This document shows, one piece after another, positions 1-6,248 of a stretch of 8,116 nt of DNA. A program made the translations under genes and the position numbers. Below the pieces are notes generated by a model, which was not told where the DNA came from, made no database searches, and worked only from the letters and a program-made list of their open reading frames with translations. Positions within the stretch are counted from its first letter, which is position 1. Each line of letters opens with the position of its first letter. The DNA comes from Thermoplasmata archaeon (lineage in GTDB: Archaea > Thermoplasmatota > Thermoplasmata > RBG-16-68-12), in the NCBI GenBank assembly GCA_021788795.1, contig JAJYKG010000092.1:1-8116 (forward strand). The letters run 5' to 3'.

Positions 1-592
1 CGATCCGCTGCACGTCCCGGCCGGCCAGGTCGCGGAGCCGCTCCAGGCCGACGGCGAGCTGCGCGCCGCGCTCGTCCGAGGCGAGCTCGTGGATCTCGTC
101 GACGACGACCCAGCGGACGGAGCGGATCTGGTCCCGGAGCTTGCGGCCCGTGAACAGGATCTGGAACGTCTCCGGCGTCGTGATGAGCACGTCGGGCGGG
201 TCGCGGGTGATGCGGGCCCGCTCCTGGGCGCTCGTGTCCCCGTGCCGCACCGCGACGGACAGGCCGAGGCGCTCGGCGAAGAAGGTCATCCGGCGGAGCA
301 TGTCCCGGTTCAGGGCGCGGAGGGGGGTGATGTAGAGGCAGCTCACGGCCGGCGGCTTCTCCGAGAGGATCTTGTGCAGGATGGGGAGGAGGGCCGCCTC
401 CGTCTTGCCGATGCCCGTCGGCGCGACGAGGAGGACGTTGGACCCCGCGAGGATCCGCGGGATGGCCTGGACCTGCGGCTCCGTGAAGGATTCGATGCCG
501 AGCTCTTGGAGCGCGGCGAGGATCCGGGAGTCGAGTCCCAGGCCGTCCATCCCAGGTCCGAAGGGGGCCCGGACCAAAAAGGTGCGCGTCAC
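1..592 (-). CDS. lhr: Lhr-type DExH-box ATP-dependent helicase, N-terminal part (runs off left edge)
   Basis: This is the first 197 codons of a superfamily 2 helicase read leftwards; the rest lies outside the window. Numbered from the GTG at 592, it has a Q-motif-like segment (FTEPQVQAIP, 36-45), Walker A APTGIGKT (57-64, followed by EAA), motif Ia TPLRALNRD (89-97), an RHGDTS segment (116-121), TTPET (138-142) and the Walker B box DEIH (165-168) followed by ELASDERG and a GLERL segment. The TPLRALNRD plus DEIHELA...RG combination is typical of Lhr proteins (large helicase-related, DNA repair or RNA processing), and differs from Hel308. A TAA lies in frame 9 bases before the GTG. A TATA-like stretch at 610-620 on this strand would place transcription start close to 590, so GTG 592 could be a leaderless start. 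ATG 550 also fits, since it lies just before the Q motif. The gene diverges from the surface-protein gene and shares its promoter region. Confidence 0.88.
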   Translation of the reverse strand, partial: MTRTFLVRAPFGPGMDGLGLDSRILAALQELGIESFTEPQVQAIPRILAGSNVLLVAPTGIGKTEAALLPILHKILSEKPPAVSCLYITPLRALNRDMLRRMTFFAERLGLSVAVRHGDTSAQERARITRDPPDVLITTPETFQILFTGRKLRDQIRSVRWVVVDEIHELASDERGAQLAVGLERLRDLAGRDVQRI

Positions 593-598
593 GAAAAG

Positions 599-654
599 TT
601 ATCACCAGGGATAATTATTACGACCATACTGATAAAAATTATCAGGGGGGATAA
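599..654. promoter_or_regulatory. Divergent promoter with an array of TTATC/GATAA half-sites
   Basis: This 56-bp AT-rich island in GC-rich DNA lies between the helicase and surface-protein genes. It contains five half-sites: TTATC at 599-603, GATAA at 610-614, GATAA at 631-635, TTATC at 639-643 and GATAA at 650-654. Two 16-bp elements of form TTATC-N6-GATAA (599-614 and 639-654) match at 13-14 of 16 positions and begin exactly 40 bp apart. Between them is a perfect inverted repeat with 7-bp arms and a 3-bp spacer (CTGATAA-AAA-TTATCAG, 629-645). ATAATTAT (611-618) may serve as the TATA box of the helicase gene, and the A/T core at 632-642 as that of the surface-protein gene. I infer that a dimeric regulator binds here and controls both genes. 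The identity of the regulator is unknown. Confidence 0.6.
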
Positions 655-665
655 CCGCCCCCCCG

Positions 666-679
666 GGGGTCAAGACCCC
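666..679. repeat. Short hairpin in the leader of the surface-protein gene
   Basis: This is a perfect inverted repeat with 6-bp arms and a 2-base centre (GGGGTC-AA-GACCCC). If transcription starts about 26 bp after the TATA-like core at 632-642, it sits at the 5' end of the mRNA leader, about 30 bases before the GTG start at 711. It could form an RNA stem or be an operator. In such GC-rich DNA it could also be chance. Confidence 0.3.
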
Positions 680-710
680 GCCGTGTTTCGCCTTGTCAAG
701 AGGTCGTAGC

Positions 711-3700
711 GTGGGTCGTCGCCCGTCCGTGCTCACCCGCTTCGTGGTGGCCAGCCTCCTGGCGGCCAGCCTGCTGGCCCCCCTCCTCCCCACCGCGACG
801 GCGGCCCCGTACGGCAGCCACGTCTACCAGGCGAATCCGTACGTCGTGCTGGGCGCCCAGTTCTATCCGATCTACCGCGGCTCCACGGTGGCCCAGTCCT
901 TCCTCGTCAACCAGACGTACGCCCTCGAGAACGTGACCCTCCGGGTGCTGAACCTGGGGAACGACCTCAACGCCCTTAACGTGTCGATCCACCCCGACGA
1001 CCCCGCGACCCACCTCCCCGTAATGGGGAGCACGCTGGCCTCCCGCCAGCAGGTGACGGCCACCAACGCGACCCTGCCGTCGAACGTGAGCTGGTGGTTC
1101 AGCCCCACGCCGGTGCTGGAGGAGGGCCAGACGTACTGGATCGTGGCGCAGAACACGGCCCCGCAGTCGAACAGCGGGTATGAGTGGTTCTCGACGAACG
1201 GGACGACGTACCCCGAAGGCCAGGCATTCCTCGAATCCCCGACCTGGGCGGGCCTCCCCGTGGACATGTTCTTTATCACCTTCGGGCAGCAAGTCGACGC
1301 GAACCTCACCCCGGCGACCACCGCAAGCCGGAGCCAGGCCCAGCCGGGCGACTCGGTGACCTTCACGGTCGATCTGAACAACACGGGCGCGAGCGTGGCG
1401 TCGCGGGTCTGGGTCAACGACACCCTGTCCCCCGCCTTCACGAACGTGTCCCTTGGTTTCCCCGGCATCCATCCCCGGTCCGCCGCTGCCTTCCCGAACC
1501 TGGTCTTCCCGAACGTGACGAACGGACCGCACTCCTTCACGGTCACCGCGCAGGTCGCGGTCGGGACGCGTCCGGGCTCCGTCGCGACGAACGGGGTCTC
1601 GCTCGCATACACGAACGAGACCGGGATCGTCGTCCAGGCGGGGTCCGCCGCCGTTTCGGTCCGCATCGGGCTCGTGACCAAGGAGCTGTACCTCCGGGGG
1701 AGCTCGGCTTCCAACCTGCAACTCTCGACGACGGCCGGCACGACGGCGCAGACCCTCTCGCTCGGCCTGGGATCGACGCCCGTGAGCTTCTCGCTCGCCC
1801 CCGCGCTCGCACGGCCCTTCCAGGTGCTCGGTGCGACCGTCACGATCTGGGCGAAGTCGCAGCACGCCCCGCCCCAGAATTTCGTGCCGACCCTGAGCCT
1901 CCTGGACAACGGCACCTCGGTCGTCTCCATCTCCCCCTCGTTCACGGTGACGGCCACCGGGCTCCGGCCGTTCTCGTTCAGCTTCCCGATCACGAACTAC
2001 ACCTTCGGAACGGGCCACTTGGTCCGACTCCAGGTCACGAACCCCGGTGGGCCGACCGGCAGCTCGGACGCGCTCGTGCTCGGTTACAACAGCACGACCA
2101 ACGACTCGCAGCTCGACGCGCTCACAGACACGTACGTCTCGGTCCAGGACCTGGCCCTGAGCAACCAGGAAGGCGTCACCGCGGACTGGTCCCCCCTGGA
2201 CTCCCTCGACGTGCAGGCGAACGTCACCGATCCCTTCGGGGCCAGCCGAATCGCAGGGGCATGGGTCAACATCACGGATCCCGCGGGCCGCCTGGCCGCC
2301 TCCGGGGCCATGACCCCGGTCCTCGTGGACAACTCGAGCCTGCCGGCTTGGAAACGCTTCGCCTTCTCGCTCGCGGCCCCGCTCACCACGGGCACCTACC
2401 GCATCGTGGTCACGGCCATGGAGGACAACGGGGTGACGACCCTGGCGCAGGCTTTCGCGACGGTCACGGCGCCGGACCTGATCTTCGCCAGCGCCCCCTC
2501 GACGGACCGAGTCGGGATCGGGCAGACCTTCGCGGTCTTCCTGTACTACAACAACACGGGCACGGGGTCCGCCGGGCCGACGTGGATCAACGACACGCTC
2601 CCCGCGGGCCTCGCGTACGTGACGAGCGGCCTCCCCTACACCTCGGTGTCCGGCTCCACGTACACGTGGGCCCTGGCCAGCGTCGCGGTCGGAGCCAATG
2701 TCCTCGAGCTCGACCTCCGGGTCGCCTCGGCGTCCGTGGACTGGGTGCAGAACGTGGCCCACCTCGACTACCAGGACCACAGCGGGCACACGCTGGGGAC
2801 GGCCTGGTCGAACGCGAGCGTCTTCCTGAACGGTCCGATCATCGCCCTCACCTTGACGAGCCTCCCGTCCACGACCGTCCATGGGAACGAGACGGTGACG
2901 TACACGGTCACCCTGGCGAACACGGGGGCCGCCGCGGGCGCCGCCTGGGTCAACCTCACGCTTCCCTCGGCGTTCGGCTATGCGGGAACGAACGCGACCG
3001 TCCTCGGGGGTGCGGTCACGGCCTCCCGTACGCTCGTCCAGGTCGCCTTCCTAGGCATGCCGGGCAACACGAGCTGGCAGTTCAGTCTCGTGGCCGTGGC
3101 GGGGCCGACGCTCGTCCGCAACGCGACGTACGTCCTGCGAGGCTCCGCAGTCTACGCGAGCTCGTCCGGAACTCTCATGCCGTACGACAACGACAGCCTT
3201 GGGCTCGTCGCGGCCTCCCCTTGGATCCCTAACGGAACGCTGACGTTCCTCACGGACCCGGCAATGCCCGGTAGCAACGTCACGGTGGTCGTGGCCTTCG
3301 TGAACCAGGGGAACGAGCCGGCGTCCCGGCTTTGGGTGAACGTCACGCTCGACCCGCTCCTCTCCATGAACAACGCGAGCCTGCCCTTCACAGATGTCTC
3401 CGGGACCACGGCGTTCGCCCTGACGGACGTCGCCGTGGGGCCCTTCTCGCTCTCCTTCAACGCCACGGTCAGCGCGGACGCGGCGGACCGGAGCACTCTG
3501 ACCCTCGCGGGGACCCTCGAGGCAGAGGACGCCATCGGGAACTCCTTGCCTGCGGTGACCCTGGGGTCATCGAGCGTCCCAGTGGCCGCGGCCCGTCTCA
3601 GCCTCTCGGTGACGCCGCAGGCCCCGAGGTTCGAGGCGGGCATCCCCACCCCGCTGGGGATTCTCGTCGGCAACTCGGGCCACGACACCGCGGCGAACGT

Positions 3701-4856
3701 GTGGCTCAACCTCACCCTCCCCTTCGGTCTGAGCTACGTGAACGGCACCGCGTCCGTCGCGCCCTCCGCGTCCGGCTCCGTGTACACCTGGCACTGGATG
3801 GACGTGGCGCCCGGGACGATTTCGTTCGGAATCGAGCTGGAAGCCCGCGCGACGCTGACGAACGGGACCGCGGCCACCCTCGCCTTCACCCTGGCCTACC
3901 AGGACTCGGATTTGCGGCTGCGGCCGGGCCTCTCCCTGGACCTCCAGGCGACCGTCATCGCGCCGAGCATCGCCGTCTCCGTCACGGCGAACGCGGCACG
4001 CGTCGCTCCGGGAGCGATCCTCGTGTACACGGTCCACATGACGAACCTGGGGATGACGACCGCCGGCACGGTGTACCTGGTGGACTCCGTGGACTCGCGG
4101 CTCCAGGTGATCACGTATGCAGCGAGCGTCGCGGCGACGGAGGACAACGGGACCCTTGTCTGGACGTTCCCGGGACTGGCCCCCGGGGCGACCCTGACGG
4201 TCAACCTCACCGTGCAGGTCGCGGCGGGCGTAGCGGCCGGCACGATCATCCCCAACGTGTTCGAGGTCACCTACACGAACAGCGCGGGGGCCGTCCTGGG
4301 CCGCGTCCGCGCCACGCCGGTCATCGTCACGGTCGACGCGGACTACTCCGCCCTCCTGTGGGTCGGGATGGCCGCAGTGCTCGTCGCTCTCCTCGCGGCG
4401 GGCGTGCTGCGGTGGAAGAAGGTGGAGATCGAGGATGTCTTCCTCGTGTACCGCGACGGGGTCCTCATCTCCCACCTGTCCCGCACGCTCCTCCGGGAGA
4501 AGGACGAGGACGTCCTCAGCGGCATGCTGACCGCCGTGCAGGAGTTCGTCCGGGACGCGTTCCAGTACGGCGAGCACCGGGACCTGCACCAGCTCGACTT
4601 CGGCGACTACCGGATCCTCATCGAACGGGGGAAGTACGTCTTCCTCGCGGTCGTGTACTCGGGAAAGGAGTCCCTCGCGCTCCACAGGAAGATCCGGGCC
4701 GTCATCAGTCGCGTCGAGACCGAGTTCGGGACGGCCTTGGAGGCGTGGGACGGGGACATGGAGCGGGTCATGGGCGCGCGGGACCTCGTCCGCGACACGC
4801 TCCTCGGCTCCGCGAACCACAACCACGCCGCGAAGCCCACGCTCGAGAGCGAGTGA
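711..4856 (+). CDS. Secreted, membrane-anchored DUF11-repeat surface glycoprotein with cytoplasmic roadblock/longin-like domain
   Basis: This 1381-aa protein starts at GTG 711, preceded by a Shine-Dalgarno-like GAGGT at 700-704 with 6 bases between. A TTG at 693 would add six residues but has no such site. It has a Sec signal peptide (about 1-32, hydrophobic core FVVASLLAASLLAPLLP, likely cut near TATAA-APYG). Next is an N-terminal beta-rich domain with an AQSF...GQTYWIVA pattern (about 33-195), then DUF11-like repeats at about 197-320, 587-708, 709-835, 836-955, 961-1083 and 1084-1205. Other beta domains fill 325-586. Five repeats share W-[VIL]-N-x-T (Asn 236, 627, 748, 877, 1000). One transmembrane helix (about 1212-1231) ends in RWKK. 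The last ~146 residues are cytoplasmic, with an IEDVFLVYRDGVLISH start and alpha/beta pattern like roadblock/longin domains. I count about 38 N-x-S/T sequons, all outside the membrane. The role (adhesin, S-layer-associated protein or surface sensor) is inferred. Confidence 0.9.
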   Translation: MGRRPSVLTRFVVASLLAASLLAPLLPTATAAPYGSHVYQANPYVVLGAQFYPIYRGSTVAQSFLVNQTYALENVTLRVLNLGNDLNALNVSIHPDDPATHLPVMGSTLASRQQVTATNATLPSNVSWWFSPTPVLEEGQTYWIVAQNTAPQSNSGYEWFSTNGTTYPEGQAFLESPTWAGLPVDMFFITFGQQVDANLTPATTASRSQAQPGDSVTFTVDLNNTGASVASRVWVNDTLSPAFTNVSLGFPGIHPRSAAAFPNLVFPNVTNGPHSFTVTAQVAVGTRPGSVATNGVSLAYTNETGIVVQAGSAAVSVRIGLVTKELYLRGSSASNLQLSTTAGTTAQTLSLGLGSTPVSFSLAPALARPFQVLGATVTIWAKSQHAPPQNFVPTLSLLDNGTSVVSISPSFTVTATGLRPFSFSFPITNYTFGTGHLVRLQVTNPGGPTGSSDALVLGYNSTTNDSQLDALTDTYVSVQDLALSNQEGVTADWSPLDSLDVQANVTDPFGASRIAGAWVNITDPAGRLAASGAMTPVLVDNSSLPAWKRFAFSLAAPLTTGTYRIVVTAMEDNGVTTLAQAFATVTAPDLIFASAPSTDRVGIGQTFAVFLYYNNTGTGSAGPTWINDTLPAGLAYVTSGLPYTSVSGSTYTWALASVAVGANVLELDLRVASASVDWVQNVAHLDYQDHSGHTLGTAWSNASVFLNGPIIALTLTSLPSTTVHGNETVTYTVTLANTGAAAGAAWVNLTLPSAFGYAGTNATVLGGAVTASRTLVQVAFLGMPGNTSWQFSLVAVAGPTLVRNATYVLRGSAVYASSSGTLMPYDNDSLGLVAASPWIPNGTLTFLTDPAMPGSNVTVVVAFVNQGNEPASRLWVNVTLDPLLSMNNASLPFTDVSGTTAFALTDVAVGPFSLSFNATVSADAADRSTLTLAGTLEAEDAIGNSLPAVTLGSSSVPVAAARLSLSVTPQAPRFEAGIPTPLGILVGNSGHDTAANVWLNLTLPFGLSYVNGTASVAPSASGSVYTWHWMDVAPGTISFGIELEARATLTNGTAATLAFTLAYQDSDLRLRPGLSLDLQATVIAPSIAVSVTANAARVAPGAILVYTVHMTNLGMTTAGTVYLVDSVDSRLQVITYAASVAATEDNGTLVWTFPGLAPGATLTVNLTVQVAAGVAAGTIIPNVFEVTYTNSAGAVLGRVRATPVIVTVDADYSALLWVGMAAVLVALLAAGVLRWKKVEIEDVFLVYRDGVLISHLSRTLLREKDEDVLSGMLTAVQEFVRDAFQYGEHRDLHQLDFGDYRILIERGKYVFLAVVYSGKESLALHRKIRAVISRVETEFGTALEAWDGDMERVMGARDLVRDTLLGSANHNHAAKPTLESE

Positions 4857-4862
4857 GGAAAG

Positions 4863-4969
4863 TGGGCCCGGCCGGAATTCCCGGCTCCGGGCGCGGCCGC
4901 ACGGAGCCCTTTGAACCAGCGACCATCTGGTTATGAGCCAGACGCTCCACCAGACTAAGCTACGGGCCC
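4863..4969 (-). tRNA. tRNA with CAU anticodon (elongator Met, possibly Ile2), T-loop intron
   Basis: On the minus strand all arms can be built. The acceptor stem is GGGCCCG with CGGGCCC and discriminator A. The D stem is GCTT/GAGC, with GG in the loop. The anticodon stem is TCTGG/CCAGA with loop CTCATAA (anticodon CAT at 4935-4933). The variable loop is TGGTC. The T stem GCTGG/CCGGC closes only when 33 nt are removed after TTCAAA, leaving a normal 7-nt T-loop (TTCAAAT or TTCAATT). The mature length is 74 nt without CCA. The 5' end GGG and the anticodon stem argue against the initiator. Elongator Met versus tRNA-Ile2 (CAU decoded as AUA after modification) is not settled by eye. The 3' end lies 6 bp from the stop codon of the converging surface-protein gene. 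Confidence 0.9.
4877..4909 (-). other. 33-nt tRNA intron in the T-loop (about position 59/60)
   Basis: The intron could equally be read as 4878-4910, since both give a 7-nt loop. A 7-bp intron stem GGCTCCG/CGGAGCC encloses a 12-nt loop. Outside it are a 3-nt bulge (AAG), a weak 4-position central helix TTCA/GGGA (one A-G mismatch), a 3-nt bulge (ATT), and then the T stem GCTGG/CCGGC. That is the spacing of the bulge-helix-bulge motif cut by the archaeal tRNA splicing endonuclease, in a relaxed form. Introns at this site are known in some archaeal tRNAs, mainly crenarchaeal as I recall. Splicing here is inferred. Confidence 0.8.
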
Positions 4970-4992
4970 TCCCGGGCACCAACGGCGGGTCG

Positions 4993-5001
4993 TTACTTAA
5001 G
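4993..5001 (-). promoter_or_regulatory. TATA-like box of the tRNA gene
   Basis: On the minus strand the sequence reads CTTAAGTAA, 24-32 bases before the first base of the tRNA. That is the usual archaeal TATA distance if transcription begins at or very near the mature 5' end. It is the only A/T-rich stretch in this otherwise GC-rich gap. Confidence 0.55.
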
Positions 5002-5031
5002 CGTTGACGCGGGCCGCCACCTTCCGGGAAA

Positions 5032-5052
5032 CGGGCGGGGCCGCCCCGCCCG
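5032..5052. repeat. Perfect GC-rich inverted repeat between two divergent promoters
   Basis: The arms CGGGCGGGG (5032-5040) and CCCCGCCCG (5044-5052) are fully complementary with a 3-base spacer, all G/C. The repeat lies between the tRNA TATA-like box (4993-5001) and the TATA-like box at 5071-5079 serving the rightward small membrane gene. It could be an operator, an insulating structure or a chance product of high GC, though nine consecutive pairs is long for chance. Confidence 0.45.
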
Positions 5053-5070
5053 AAGGCCCGTCCAAGCCGC

Positions 5071-5079
5071 AAACGATAT
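5071..5079 (+). promoter_or_regulatory. TATA-like box for the 61-aa membrane protein gene
   Basis: The sequence GATATAC within 5071-5079 is the only TATA-like element before the small gene. A start site about 26 bp downstream (near 5102) would give a leader of about 24 bases containing the GAGGGG ribosome-binding site at 5115-5120. This favours ATG 5126 over the earlier in-frame ATG 5093. Confidence 0.45.
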
Positions 5080-5125
5080 ACCCGAGGGAGGGATGGGACC
5101 CCGCGGAAGGCGACGAGGGGTCTCC

Positions 5126-5311
5126 ATGCGGGTCGACGTGCCCACGCTGCTGTACGTGATCTACATCCTGTTCTTCATCGGGCTGTTCTTCCTGGCGGGA
5201 TTCCTGTTCGGCTTCCGTCTCGAGACGCTCGCCTTCATGACCTTCATCGTCCTCGTCGTCCTGATGATCGCCTACACGTCGAGGGTCATCCAGGAGCCCG
5301 AGCCGAAGTAG
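5126..5311 (+). CDS. Small two-helix membrane protein, 61 aa, unknown function
   Basis: I do not recognise a family. The protein has a short N-terminus (MRVDVPT), two hydrophobic helices (about 8-30, LLYVIYILFF to LFGF; and about 34-53, LAFMTFIVLVVLMIAY) with only RLE between them, and an acidic/proline tail ending in EPEPK. The helical hairpin with charged Arg-Leu-Glu turn suggests both ends face the same side. The ATG at 5126 has GAGGGG five bases upstream. An ATG at 5093 in the same frame would add an Arg/Gly-rich MGPRGRRRGVS segment but has GGAGGG touching the start codon, which is too close. The next gene starts 106 bp later with its own TATA-like site, so co-transcription is possible but not required. 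Codons are strongly G/C-ending, as in the other genes of the left three quarters. Confidence 0.72.
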   Translation: MRVDVPTLLYVIYILFFIGLFFLAGFLFGFRLETLAFMTFIVLVVLMIAYTSRVIQEPEPK

Positions 5312-5341
5312 GCCGCAGGCGATGCGCCCGCGACCGCGCGC

Positions 5342-5351
5342 CTTCATATGA
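5342..5351 (+). promoter_or_regulatory. Possible TATA-like box for the 265-aa membrane protein gene
   Basis: The sequence CTTCATATGA is the only A/T-rich patch in the gap at 5312-5417. It would place a start site near 5372 and a leader of about 46 bases before ATG 5418. It is weak, and read-through from the 61-aa gene is an alternative. Confidence 0.3.
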
Positions 5352-5417
5352 CCTGGATGCCATCGGCTCCTCCGGGGATCGAGCCTGTTCTTCTACGAGG
5401 GACGCACGATCCGCGGC

Positions 5418-6215
5418 ATGGAGATCGTGGGCTGGGCCCTCCTCCTCCAGCTCGGGGCGGTCGTCGCGACCGGCGCGGCGCTCATCGGCCTGGCGGTCCT
5501 CATCGGCCCGGCGCTCATGAACCCGACCGGGTTCCTCTCGAGCCTCGCCGCGGTGCTCGTGGCCGTGTGCGGGATCGAGCTCGGAGAGGTCGCCATGGTC
5601 GCCCTCTTCCTCGTCGGGTTCCACCAGGTCCACGCGGGCCGTCATGAGTACGGCCTGGCCCATGCCCACTCCGTGGACCGGGCGCTCGTGTACCTGATCG
5701 TCTTCGCGGTGCTGGCCACGGCCGGCGGCGTGTACCTCCTGTCGGGCAGCATCCTCTCCCCGGCCGTCCCGGGGGTCCCGATCGCGTCGCTCCTCGTCGG
5801 CAACGTGCTCCTCGCGCCCCTCGAGGCGCTGTTCGCGGGGCTCGCCCTCGTGGAGAGCGCCCGCGCGGTCGCGGAGCCGGCGCAGGCGCGCCGCCTCAGG
5901 ACGGCGCTCGTCCTCGGCGTGGCCGGAGCCCTCGCGGGCCCCCTCCTCAACGCGTTCGCGATGACCCAAGGGCCCCTGTACGTGTCGGCCCTCGTGGACG
6001 GCCTCCTGGTGTCCGCGATCGCGGGCGACGGGGTCGCGGCGGTCTCCCTCCTGCTGTTCGTCCTCGTGTTCCGCGAGGTCCGGAGGGCGCTCGTTGCGGG
6101 CCGACCCACCCCCGTGCTGCCGCGGTTCCCCACCCCGTATCCGTACGGCTGGATCCCGATCAGCCCGGGGTCGCCGCCCGCAAGCCAAGGGCCGGTTGCG
6201 CCACCGAAGCCGTGA
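5418..6215 (+). CDS. Polytopic membrane protein with proline-rich C-terminal tail, 265 aa, unknown function
   Basis: The protein has about six membrane segments: roughly 6-34, 40-68, 89-112, 118-144, 160-182 and 192-218. The second segment contains two acidic residues (Glu54 and Glu57, IELGE), and the following loop is rich in His (HQVHAGRHEYGLAHAHSVDR). The last 38 residues form a hydrophilic tail dominated by Pro, Gly and Tyr (PTPYPYGWIP, ending APPKP). The layout of Gly/Ala-rich helices, a short basic loop and a Pro-rich tail recalls archaeal DUF973-like membrane proteins, but I cannot confirm that. ATG 5418 is the only normal start codon after the in-frame TGA near 5349. There is no strong ribosome-binding site directly before it, only GAGGGA about 17 bases upstream. 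The intramembrane Glu pair and His-rich loop would suit ion or metal handling, which is speculation. Confidence 0.82.
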   Translation: MEIVGWALLLQLGAVVATGAALIGLAVLIGPALMNPTGFLSSLAAVLVAVCGIELGEVAMVALFLVGFHQVHAGRHEYGLAHAHSVDRALVYLIVFAVLATAGGVYLLSGSILSPAVPGVPIASLLVGNVLLAPLEALFAGLALVESARAVAEPAQARRLRTALVLGVAGALAGPLLNAFAMTQGPLYVSALVDGLLVSAIAGDGVAAVSLLLFVLVFREVRRALVAGRPTPVLPRFPTPYPYGWIPISPGSPPASQGPVAPPKP

Positions 6216-6248
6216 GGGAGGGAGCGCCGCGATGCGGGTGCGCCACCG

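Noticed and set aside
89..709. Plus-strand frame of 206 codons at the left end
   Set aside because: It is antisense to the Lhr helicase, whose ordered motifs are clear on the minus strand; the plus-strand product is low-complexity Arg/Glu/Gly.
693..710. TTG 693 as the start of the surface protein
   Set aside because: It has no ribosome-binding site before it, while GTG 711 has GAGGT at good spacing and yields a shorter, cleaner signal peptide.
696..2882. 728-codon open frame on the minus strand inside the surface-protein gene, and long frames in other phases (1184-3232 +, 3332-4936 +, 3567-5072 -)
   Set aside because: They are rich in Arg, Gly, Asp and Pro with no motifs, as expected of shadow frames in a GC-rich gene. 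The 711-4856 frame has a signal peptide, repeats and a membrane helix.
5093..5125. ATG 5093 as the start of the small membrane protein
   Set aside because: The purine-rich site touches the ATG and the TATA-like box is only 14-20 bases away, too near for transcription to include it with a leader.
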